A stretch of 64,000 nt of DNA. It comes from Leuctra nigra. Taxonomy: Eukaryota; Arthropoda; Insecta; Plecoptera; Leuctridae. This document shows positions 33,923 through 44,552 of this stretch, one piece after another. The stretch is taken from the NCBI GenBank assembly GCA_934045905.1, contig OW203768.1:29913060-29977059 (forward strand). The letters are read 5' to 3'. The notes beneath the pieces are model-generated. The model was not told the DNA's origin. It made no database searches and saw only the letters and a list, made by a program, of their open reading frames with translations. The position numbers were made by a program, and so were the translations under genes. Within the stretch, counting starts at the first letter, position 1. Each line of letters begins with the position of its first letter.

Positions 33923-34898
33923 CAGTGGAGTAACAATTCAAATTAGCCCCCCCCCCCCCCCTGCAAGACAATTTTAGGGCCCCCTACTTTTTTAATTGCC
34001 TACCGTAAAAATCTTTAAAAATATGTGCATCTTTTTCTGTTAATTTTTTCATTCTTTATGGCGCTTGTTCAATTATGGTAAACTATAGTTGCGTGGTGTG
34101 GATTTTTGTGTGGTTTGAACATATCCCATATCCCAGACCGATTTGAGTCTGGAGGAGGACTTCACAACAATACGCGGGTCCAGGCCGCGCAGGTCCGGAA
34201 ATTTTTTGAATGTAGCTATAGAATTTAGTGCATTTTAAACAGTGTTGTGATTAGATAATTTTATTTTTATCTAGATAAAGATAAAGATAACCTGCCAAAA
34301 ATTTATCTAGATCAGATAATAGATAAATTTTTAAGAAATCATCTAGATAATAGATAAAGATAAAAAATTATTATCTAGATAATTGTAATAGATAATAGAT
34401 AATTTTTTAGCAAATACACGGCTCCGTAATATTTTCGAATCCTAATTTCGGAACTCAAGTTTTTAAAAAATGGGACCGTCAAAACATGCCAACTAATGCG
34501 TCTAAACGGAGATGATCTTTTTCTATTATCTTACATTTGAGGTTCGTATCACAATGCATTTTGATTTTTTTATCTAGATAATTGCTAATAGATAACAATA
34601 TTTTTATCTAGATAAAGATAAAGATAACCAATTATTTAATTATCTAGATAAGATAAAAGATAAAAAATAATTATCTAGATAATTTTATCTAGATAAGTCA
34701 CAACACTGATTTTAAACACATATTTTTGGTCGATTTAATCATTTAAATTCTTCATATTATTACTATTCGCATTCCTATTATCGATTTGCTTTTTTTTGTT
34801 TTTATGGTATTCATTCGGTAAAAATATTTGCCCCCCCCCCCCCTCCCCCCCGCCAACCCCCCGACTACGGGGGCTGCAACATCGAAGTTACGCCAGTG
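33923..34898 (+). mobile_element. MITE-like element (CAGTGG termini), copy 2, interrupted
   Basis: Starts CAGTGGAGTAAC and ends gttacgccagtg. Shares internal phrases with 25342-25598. It has long C runs at 33947-33961 and about 34831-34858, and contains a complete hAT-type MITE at 34240-34708. The ends match with two mismatches in 12. Confidence 0.6.
34240..34708. mobile_element. hAT-type MITE (469 bp) rich in TATCTAGATAA
   Basis: Ends CAGTGTTGTGA and complement tcacaacactg (one mismatch or fewer over the first 11 bases). It is flanked by perfect 8-bp duplications attttaaa at 34232-34239 and 34709-34716, the hAT signature. The interior is built of many gataa and tatctagataa motifs in both orientations. 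No transposase. Confidence 0.9.
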
Positions 34899-35398
34899 CC
34901 TAAACATGTACAAAACTTCAAAACATTGGGCCATGCGGAAATAGTAAGTGTCAAAAGTGTCAAATGGATACGTTCACTTAATTAGAATTCTAGAATGTTC
35001 TTCATAGATTTAGAAATGCATCAGAAGAGAACGAACTTTCTGAGCTCTTTGCATCTGATGTTCTTTGAAAGATCTCAAGTTTCTATTCTTTGCAGAAGTT
35101 TTCTCTGTAATTCTACGTGCTTTTCATGACCAAACATGAACTTTCGAGCTCGTATGATATATTAATAATATCGTCGGTGTTTTGCCATAAGGGCCTATCT
35201 CATCAAAAATGCAAATTTCACTTTTTGGTGTTTTCCTGCAAGGTTTGATATACTTCATGATATTCCAGAAGGGCATATCTCTGAAGTGAAAACTGAAGCC
35301 AGTAGAGCTGTTTTAAAATTGGAAAAAGTCAATTTTATAATTAATTGATTTGCCAGAAGGGCCTATCTCTACACAGACTAATAGCGTGGCCTATCGTA

Positions 35399-35715
35399 GG
35401 GCCTATCTTTAAGCTCTGTGCAAGATGAACGCCAAAAGGGCCTATCTTGCCTTTAAGCTCTGTGCAAGATGAACGCCAAAAGGGCCTATCTTGCCTTTAA
35501 GCTCTGTGCAAGATGAACGCCAAAAGGGCCTATCTTGCCTTTAAGCTCTGTGCAAGATGAACGCCAAAAGGGCCTATCTTGCCTTTAAGCTCTGTGCAAG
35601 ATGAACGCCAAAAGGGCCTATCTTGCCTTTAAGCTCTGTGCAAGATGAACGCCAAAAGGGCCTATCTTGCCTTTAAGCTCTGTGCAAGATGAACGCCAAA
35701 TGGGCCTATCTTGCT
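35399..35715. repeat. 44-bp tandem repeat, about 7 copies
   Basis: Units of aagctctgtgcaagatgaac + gccaaaagggcctatcttgc and a short join, with anchors 44 bp apart (35411, 35455, 35499). Nearly perfect copies, located inside element K and containing part of its terminal motif. Confidence 0.95.
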
Positions 35716-36899
35716 TAACATCCATATGCTGTGATACTGAATTGTTTTTCACTATTTATTTGCCATAAGGGCATTATGTAAAAATTGACAAATGTTTATA
35801 ATAATTAATAATAAGTGATACATATTTGAAACAAATGATTTTTTTAATGAATTTTCATCTAGTGGAGCGGTCGCTCCACGCCAGCCAAGTCGTACGGCGC
35901 GCGCACACTCTCATATAAAGGCTGGAGCAAACCCACTTTTACTGTAAGCATCAAAGTGGCATTTTCGGCCTACTGGATCTTAAAATTGAGAAATCTCACA
36001 TTGTTGCGAAATATCTTAATTTCGAGCTATGGCCCACCCTACAACATATACCAAATTTGGGAACAATAGGTTACGCCCTTTGCGCGCTAGAGGGCCGTGA
36101 AAACAGTGTTTTAGGGCGGTTTTCATAATAATAATCTTAGTAGTAGTAGTAGTAGGCTGGAGCTAAAATCCGGTAAACAGGCCACAGCCTAAACGGCTGA
36201 ACCGATTGATCTCACATTTTTACCACGTGTGCACTTTTGGCGTCTGATTTAACCTTGTCCCCATGAATTTTTTGTGCCGCCATTTTGAAACCGGAAGTGA
36301 CGTCATATCTCGTCAACGGTTGGACCGATCGGAACGAAATTTGCGCCAATCGTTTCAGACGGTCATCTATATGGATTATCAATATCAAAAGACTGAACAT
36401 TATTTTAAATAAACCGGAAATGACGTCATGAAATTTAATATACATCGATTTGCATTTCAGCAACAACTGTTGATCCGATTGTCTTGATATTTATGTAACG
36501 TTTGTACTTTTGATATTTCATTTGACTTGTTATAAAACCAACCGGAAGCCGCCATTTTGAAACCGGAAGTGACATCATGTCTCAAAAACGGCTAAACAGA
36601 TTAGAACAAAACCAGCGCTAAACGATTTAGACGGTCAACTTTATGTAATCAGTAATATTTGATGATTCAAATATCGAAACCGGAAATGACGTCACACATT
36701 TTATGACCTATACCGGAAATGACGTCATAAATATGCTAAATGACGCTAAATTCACCACTATATACTTTAAAATAGATATAAGTAAACGTACTTTGTAAAT
36801 AATTATAAATTCAAGGTTGCAGTGTTCTCGGCGGCCATTTTTAAAACCGGAAGTGACGTCATATATCGTAAACGGTTGTACCGATTGCAACCTAAGTTT

Positions 36900-37380
36900 G
36901 GAAATGTGTTGGACTAATAATTATGAATTCAAGACGACATTATTTTCGGCCGCCATTGTTAAAACCGGAAGTGACGTCAAATATCGAAAATGGCTGTACC
37001 GATTGCAATCAAATTTTGGAAATGTGTTGTACTAATAATTATGAATTCAAGACGACATTATTTTCGGCCGCCATTGTTAAAACCGGAAGTGACGTCATAT
37101 ATCGAAAATGGCTGTACCGATTGCAACCAAATTTTGGAAATGTGTTGTACTAATAATTATGAATTCAAGACGACATTATTTTCGGCCGCCATTGTTAAAA
37201 CCGGAAGTGACGTCATATATCAAAAACGGCTGTACCGATTGCAACCAAATTTTGGAAATGTGTAGGAGTAATAATTATGAATTCAAGACGACATTATTTT
37301 CGGCCGCCATTGCTAAAACCGGAAGTGACGTCATATATCGAAAACGGCTGGACCGATTGTAACGAAACTTAAAGCTATTC
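36900..37380. repeat. 118-bp tandem repeat of the YY1/ETS/CRE module
   Basis: About four units of 118 bp. The phrase aaaccggaagtgacgtca starts near 36845, 36962, 37080, 37198 and 37317. Each unit carries ggccgccattgNtaaaaccg, then gaagtgacgtcatatatcg, then gctgtaccgattgcaacc. Near-identical units imply recent local amplification. Confidence 0.9.
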
Positions 37381-38225
37381 TTCTTGGATAATTATTTTAA
37401 TCTTATATACCAAACGCAACTTTTCTAAGTATCCAAATCGGCATAGGCGTATTTTTTTAAAGAAATAAGTTCTTGCACGGACACAAGCTGTGCTACAAGC
37501 TGTATGAATAAACTAACAAAAGAAGTGATATCCCAGAAAAAAACACTCCGTGTAAAAAAGGCAGCCAAGTCTCTTTACTTTAAAAAAATTCAACACCGAA
37601 AAGGAGTGATATCAAAAAAGGAGCCAAGTCAATGACATTTCCAAATATTTAATCGTATCTTTGAAATAAAAGTATAAACACCGAGAAATACTTTACAAAA
37701 GGACTTGGCGCATCGTTTTTTTAAAGACATTTTTCTATTCATAAGCATGTGCCATTTATATACAACCGTCATTTTGAATGTTTAGAATAATAGGGAAACA
37801 TCTTTCAATTAGGTACATATTATACATACCTTCTGTAAAATATTTTCTATATGATTATATACGCTATGAAACTTGTTGTCTATGCTTTCTATAAATATAC
37901 ACAATAGTTATCTTTGTAATATTGTTTCGTGGTGAATATAATTAAGTCTCATGCGTTATACCATCTCATCATGTAACAATTTCTATTAATACACATTTTA
38001 TAAAAATACATTTCACAAAGAAGACAGTCATATTGAATTTCTATTAAAAAATTTAACTTTATACACTTGACACTTCAAAAATATATAATTGTGTTCCATT
38101 AGTTAGTAATTATTTGACAACGTTTCATGATTTCCTTCAGTCAAGATCAAATTATGAAAAGATACCAGTCTAATATCGCCATATTAACAGTACTGCAAGA
38201 ATATGTATGAGCCCACTTCCAATTG

Positions 38226-38415
38226 ATATGAAGGGATGTGTGTTGTAAAAAATATCCGACCGAACCGGGGCACGAACTTGGGACCTCTCACTTGCCGGGC
38301 GAGAGCTCTACCAACTGAGCTACCCGATCGGACGGGCGGACATTAGACACAACACACTGATGAGGATCCTGACTCCTGACTCCATGGAAGTTTTCCAAAG
38401 AAACCTACATTCTCA
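38226..38415 (-). mobile_element. tRNA-derived SINE inserted in HLE copy D
   Basis: A minus-strand tRNA-like head at 38331-38256 with acceptor CCGATCG/CGGTCGG, D-arm GTAGCTCAGTTGGTAGAGC and anticodon stem CTCGC/GTGAG. The anticodon loop (CCGGCAA) lacks the U33 of functional tRNAs and the T-arm is degraded. Flanked by ccacttccaattg at 38213-38225 and 38416-38428, a perfect 13-bp duplication. About 84 bp of leader precedes the head. Confidence 0.8.
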
Positions 38416-39734
38416 CCACTTCCAATTGTTATGTAATTCTTTCACCCTTATATTACTTATATATTACAGCATAAAATCATGCTTCTATCGCCATTGACAA
38501 AACTATAAAATAGTCATTACTAAAAGTAGCTTGATTCATAGATTCTGGCTCTAATAGAAAGAGGAAAATGTACCTACTTGTAAATTTCTTTCCACTTTTA
38601 GGATAGATTGTGACTCTACACTATTTACTTAATTAATCCTAAACCATCTTCAAATAATACCCCACTGTTGGGTGATAAATTCGTAGCATTATGTATTTCC
38701 TTTTCTAGTAATTTTTTATTAATTTTATGTAGTACAATTAAAAAGGGTGAAGCTACTTCTGGCCAGATTTAAACTTATATTTATTAATTAATAACTAAGA
38801 TTATGAGTACTCATCACTGAGGTGTAGATAGCTATAGTCCATCATGGTCCATCATCTCATTAGATAGTTCATCATCAATATAGTTTTTGTCATGAATTTT
38901 CTCTTCGTGCACTTTTCTTTCCCCTTTGCCGCCTTCTTTTCTTGATTAATATTCTTCTTTTAATAACAGTTATTTATGACATTTCTTCTAGTAATGATTT
39001 TTTTTTAAACGATACACACAACATTCTTCTTCTAATCTTACATTTCAACTGCCTCTTTTCCCAATTCAAATTCACCACCATCCAATCTCATTCTGAACAC
39101 CATACCCTATTTTTCCATTGTTGTGGCTTTACAGTTTTGAACCCTTTTTATTTTAAACCTCGACCCCAAAGGTGATATGTTTCGAAAAGATAACTTAATA
39201 TTTTTAAAGACATTTTATAATATAAATTAATGTTTTAAGAATTTAAATATAACTGTAATAATATTCTGTACTACTTATTTACTTTAATATAATTGAATCC
39301 TGAATAAAATATGATTTAAATGTCATTATTTATGTTATAATTTTGATCGCCATAGAAACAATCACGGCCTTCTATAAATTCATAAGGAACCACTTGTTGT
39401 TTACAACCTAGATAACTCTCCCTGGTACAGTAGTGCTACAATGTCTTTAAAAAAACGATGCGCCAAGTCCTTTTGTAAAGTATTTCTCGGTGTTTATACT
39501 TTTATTTCAAAGATACGATTAAATATTTGGAAATGTCATTGACTTGGCTCCTTTTTTGATATCACTCCTTTTCGGTGTTGAATTTTTTTAAAGTAAAGAG
39601 ACTTGGCTGCCTTTTTTACACGGAGTGTTTTTTTCTGGTATATAATACTCCTAATATTTCATAACACATATTTTTTTCCTTTTCCTGAACAATTATGAAA
39701 AACCTAGATAGGCCCTTATGGCACAACACCAACG

Positions 39735-42106
39735 AATTATGGAAATATCAAAACTTAACTGGAGTTCAAGTTATGCAAAATAGTTAGTGTGCATCACAGC
39801 AATTTGTAAACTTGTAGATCATTTATCTTAAGAATTCAACTAAGACATTTTAATTTAGATTGAAACTAAATACTGTGTAATAATTCAGTTTACAAGTACG
39901 TACAAATTAAATTATTGTAAACAAATAAACAATGCCGTTACCATCTTGCATATTAATTCATCTAATTATGTGAATTTGTAATTATTTGAACCTTTTATTT
40001 TGTATCGGTTTCTAAATGTTTTTTCATTAAAAAATTGTAAAATTATAATATTTATGATGAATTCTTATTAGAATTCAGTCGGCAAATTTTTTGTAAAGGT
40101 AAAATGAATAAAAGTATCCGTCATTAATTAAATATTCATTAAATATCTATTTGTATCACACAGTTTTAAAGCCCTAACAAAATTAATACATTTTCCAATT
40201 CAAATCTTATCATCCCCTCATCTTTCATCACCGAAATTGAAACCTGTAGATTTACATCTTCCCGCATCCAGATTTCCCACGAAGCTTCTTTCTTTCCCTC
40301 ACACATCTTATAGATTCACATGCTTTTCCAATACCACTGACCATTACTAAGACTTCATCTCTTTCACACATCTAATCCTGTCGAGCACATCTAAATACCT
40401 AATATTAGTCCCTTTCGAATATGACTTACCGTCCGACACACTTCCAATATATACCACCGGTTTATTACATTTGCATTGAAAAGCTCGTCGAATATTTCCT
40501 TCTCGGACTTCTTTCTTGACCGTTGAAGGAAAAACGTAATCCAATTGAAGCTGGTCGATCTATTCGAGCTTCTCGGTGAATTTGAATATGTCATGTAGCT
40601 TGATTACTTTTCCATCAGCTTGGTCAAGAGAGAAGATGAAGAGAGAGAGAGGACATGAGATGTGTTGTAAGTGGGAGAGAGATGGGAGCTATTGAATTTG
40701 GAGATTATATTCATGGAGATGTAGACACGTGGGGATTGAGGGGTAGTTGGATGGGGGGGGGAGGAGGTAAGACTGAAATTGTGTTTATAATATGTTATGC
40801 ATTTGATAGTTGCATTACTAGTTGAGTCCTAATTTAAGTTTGCAAATTGTTAAAAATAAATATAAACATGATTTTTTGTACAGAAGAGACAAATGTAATT
40901 ATTTATGTCTCACGAGAATACTGGAAACAATAGCGTTTTTTATAATCAACGGTTTATTATTGTTTAAATTTATTTTTGAATCAATGGGTTGATTTTAGAT
41001 TATTGATGGAAATGAAAACAAAAAATAGCTATATAATATTATATAAATAGATTATTTTCAATAATTTGTTAGACTCAAATATATTTAAGTATACTCATAA
41101 TCCTCACATAAATAGAAACAATAGAACCTGTATTTTGACAAATTTTGATGTGTTCTTTATAGTATGCACAATTAAGGTCCACCAACTTGTCCAACGAAAA
41201 ATAGACGCCATGACTGATTTTATGCTCAATTTCCTATTCTCTCCATATTCCATGTATACAAACCAATCCAATCATTAGTCCACTATATTTCTCATACAAT
41301 ACACGACAAAATCCCATCTCAGATTCCCTCATCAAATCCCAAATGCATACATTCAAGATCCCAGAAACTCAAACTAATCCCATGGAAAAACAAAAGAAAA
41401 CCGACGTCCAAGAAAATCACGTTAAAACAAACGCGTCGAAACCAGCCACGTCCCGACGCCCTCTAGATAATGAGATGCAAATAACCGACGTCATATCGAC
41501 GTCTCATCTCCCTTTCAAATAGATCCTCGTTTTGCGATGTCCAGAACTTAAGCCCGAGGCAGTTCCATCAGGCAGGGATGAATTATTATGAAGACGTTGT
41601 ATCTTGGAAGATGATTCGTATAGAGTTTTGTTTTATTTCAACGGCGTCGGACGACAGAAATGTCTGCACCTTGGGGGGCTAATATGGAAATATGGTGACC
41701 CGATATATGGGGATGGAGATGTGATGTATAGCCTGGGATAAGAATAAGGGATGGAAAAGGTTTTTGCATGTGTTTCTTTGTGCAGATTTTAATACAACGC
41801 TTGTTAGATTCCTGGTAATGCAATATAATGTCAAACAATTTGTTTTATGTACGATTTGAATACGATTTCACACTAATGAATAATTCCTAATTTCAAAATT
41901 GTAACGACGTTCTTACAATTAATATTTCACCTTTATTAACAACGGGATAAATTCCCACAAGTGCAGCACAATAAATAAACCATCGAGCAAAAGTTAAAAA
42001 TTTAAGTTTAAAGTTGAAAATTCTGAATGTATCAGGATTAACAAAATGTATTATTAATGAATCAACATCCTTTGCTGATCCTACAAAACTTCTGGTAAAT
42101 ATTCTA
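39735..42106. other. AT-rich intergenic DNA, no supported gene
   Basis: AT-rich. A slightly more complex stretch at 40390-40600 has overlapping minus-strand frames without recognisable domains. Confidence 0.4.
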
Positions 42107-43430
42107 CCCCATAAAAAACACTCCATGTAAAAAAACAGCCAAGTCTCTTCAACTAAAAAAAATATTATGAAATCTAAAAATTCTGCACTGAAACGTAGTG
42201 ATATCAAAAAATGAGCAAAGTCAAAACTTTATTTGAAAATTAAAAAATACTTGGCGCATCGTGTATATAAATAGCTTAGAAGTATAGGCTAGATATAAAT
42301 ACATATACTTATAGTACCTATACCTACAATGCCCTAAAAAAACGATGCGCCAAGTATTTTTTAATTTTCAAATAAAGTTTTGACTTTGCTCATTTTTTGA
42401 TATCACTACGTTTCAGTGCAGAATTTTTAGATTTCATAATTTTTTTTTTAGTTGAAGAGACTTGGCTGTTTTTTTACACGGAGTGTTTTTTATGGGGATA
42501 TCACTTATTTTTTTAGTTTATTTACACAACTTGTAAAACTTATTAGGGCAACAATGGCTAATTCCTTAAAAAAATACGTTATTTCCGAATTAGTTACTAA
42601 AAAAATATTGTTTGGAGCTAAATTTAAACTTAAAGTGATATGCCATAAAGAATTGCGAAAGCATCGTTCCAATAGGTCCAGCCGTTTTCGAGATATGGCA
42701 TCACTTCTGGTTTTCAAAATGGCGGCTGAAAGCTCTTACACATTGTAGGTATTAATATGTATATAAATACTAATATTTCATTATAAGCCTTCTGTATATA
42801 TAGTTGGTTTTTATTTGAAGGGAAGTGAATTTAAGCAGATTTCGCTAAACTATGACGTCATTTCCGGTTTCAGTAATTAGAAAACTTTAATTTAACTAAT
42901 GTTATTTCATAAAGAGGACCGTCTGAATCGATTGGCGCAAATTTCGTTCCGATCGGTTAAGCCGTTTTTGAGATATGACGTCACTTCCGGTTTCAAAATG
43001 GCGACTACCGGTTTGATTTATAAAAAGGCACCTCAGACGCCAAAAGTGCACATGTGGTAAAAATTTCAGATCGATCGGCTAAGCCGTTTAGGCTGTGGCG
43101 GTGATAGCGGTGTTTCCTGATATCATCATCATCAGATAGGTTTTAAAAGGGGTGTAATTTCACTGTTTTCACGGCCCTCTAGCACGCAAATGGCATAACC
43201 TATTGTTCCCAAATTTAGTATATGGAGTGGGGTGGGCCATAGCTCGAAATTAAGATATTTCACAACAATGTGAGATTTTCCAATTTTATGATCCAGTAGA
43301 CCGAAAGTGCCATGTTGTTGCTTACAGTAAAAGTGGTTGGTCTGCTCCTCAGTTATTAGGCTTTTACGGTATGTTGAGTGCGTGTGAGTGTACGGTACGA
43401 CTTGGCTGGGTGGAGCGACCGCTCCACTAG
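42107..43430 (+). mobile_element. Helitron-like element F, compact full-length copy (1,324 bp)
   Basis: 5' terminus A|CCCCATAAAAAACACTCC, block A to about 42261, a loop of about 70 bp, inverted block A to about 42500, then segment B with composite modules near 42690, 42853 and 42977. It ends with hairpin GTGGAGCGACCGCTCCAC overlapping the terminal CTAG at 43427-43430. Flanks are attcta on the left and attgcag on the right. It is the shortest copy with both ends and the best reference for the family. Confidence 0.8.
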
Positions 43431-44090
43431 ATTGCAGACATTTCGATTGTGTTTTCTAATAGGTAGAGCTTCACTTTTCTTGTTTCATGATTGGCATATT
43501 TCTGCAGATTCAAAACTTTTCTTTCTTACGGTAGGATTTAAAAGTCAATGTATAGAAACGGTGGCTACTTCCGAATATTGAAATGCTGGTTTGAGGTATG
43601 TTATAAAGGTCATTTCTCAGAAGTCTACTTATTGATAATCATGCCATAGACAATCCCTCGAAAAAGAAAAACTCGTATTATTTTTTTCTTAGATAAATTA
43701 AGTTTTTCTCACGCTATCTCATGAGACAAGTTCAATCACCTCATTTTTAGAATATAAAATGGAGATCTTGTTTATGTATCGATAGATTTGAACAAAAGAC
43801 TTATTTTCTGGTAAACAGAGTACTAAGGAAGTATAAATTGAATACAATGCTTGCGTGCGCTATTTTAAAAGTTAGAAATGGTAAGAAACCAAAATCAAAG
43901 TGATTTTCCTATACTTTACCACCTGCGACTGTGAGACAGCTTTGTTCGTTTTCGGACGACATAAAATTGATAACTCATTGCAAGGGGAGTTGCAACTTGC
44001 AAGTTATACAATACATGAATCTTTTCTATTTAAATATAGTTGAATGATTTAAATCTTATTACACTGTGATATTTTCAATAAACAAGTGGA
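43431..44090. other. AT-rich intergenic DNA, no gene seen
   Basis: No recognised feature. Confidence 0.4.
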
Positions 44091-44206
44091 GACCTATTCT
44101 AGACGTTTTCCCAATTCCATTCTGATGGAATCCGGTCACGGCCACAAGGATTAACATAGCATGGAATCAAATTCCAGGAATTAAAAAGTTCTCGAATATG
44201 GTCCCT
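44091..44206 (+). mobile_element. Small MITE, copy 2
   Basis: Opposite orientation to 9072-9177 and diverged. Shares gacctattct, ttctgatggaatc-type arms and the central aaggattaacatagcatgga. Ends near tcgaatatggtcc, an imperfect inverted repeat of its start. Confidence 0.5.
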
Positions 44207-44552
44207 GGACCACTCTCGCTCAACCGCACAGCCAATTTATCACTTTATGCCCAGTTTTATTTGTACTAGTTGGTCTAAATTCAGAAATAATATTTTAAAA
44301 CGAAATGTTAAATAAATAAGATTTTTCTATGTGAAGTCTTTATTACGAGAACTGTTTTCATTTGAATTGTCGGCCATTTTCAAGTCACGAGAGTGCATCG
44401 CCGTGCAAACTTAGCGACTCGTCTTCCAAAGAAATTACAAGACAAATCATCGAAGCATCGCATCGAGGAACGAAAATAAGAAGAAAGTAACCCGCTCTAA
44501 GTCAAATGACAACTTCTATAAACAATGCCATGTCTAACTTGTGGTCGCGAGG

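Larger units (their letters stand above)
35859..39638 (-). mobile_element. Helitron-like element D, long-spacer subfamily
   Basis: On the minus strand: 5' terminus A|CCAGAAAAAAACACTCCG at 39638, block A (to about 39438), a spacer of about 1.7 kb containing a SINE at 38226-38415, inverted block A (about 37735-37528), segment B with about ten modules, hairpin and CTAG (complement 35859-35862). The two A blocks are near-exact inverted copies sharing private variants (aggcagccaagtctcttta). The spacer encodes nothing recognised. Confidence 0.8.
35172..39734. mobile_element. Inverted-repeat element K, interrupted by an HLE copy
   Basis: The 29-bp ends 35172-35200 and 39706-39734 are inverted repeats with two mismatches, containing gccataagggcctatct. 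Without the HLE at 35859-39638 the element is about 783 bp. The left part holds scattered gccaNaagggcctatct phrases (35184, about 35352) and a 44-bp tandem array. No coding capacity. No target-site duplication was resolved. Confidence 0.65.

Noticed and set aside
36817..37362. Overlapping plus-strand frames of repeated peptides
   Set aside because: Readings of the 118-bp amplified module, which changes frame because 118 is not a multiple of 3.
38256..38331. Functional tRNA gene
   Set aside because: The anticodon loop lacks U33, the T-arm is degraded, and the unit has a 13-bp target-site duplication.
40347..40594. Overlapping minus-strand frames as a possible exon
   Set aside because: The sequence is slightly more complex than its surroundings, but there is no domain and no convincing splice pattern.
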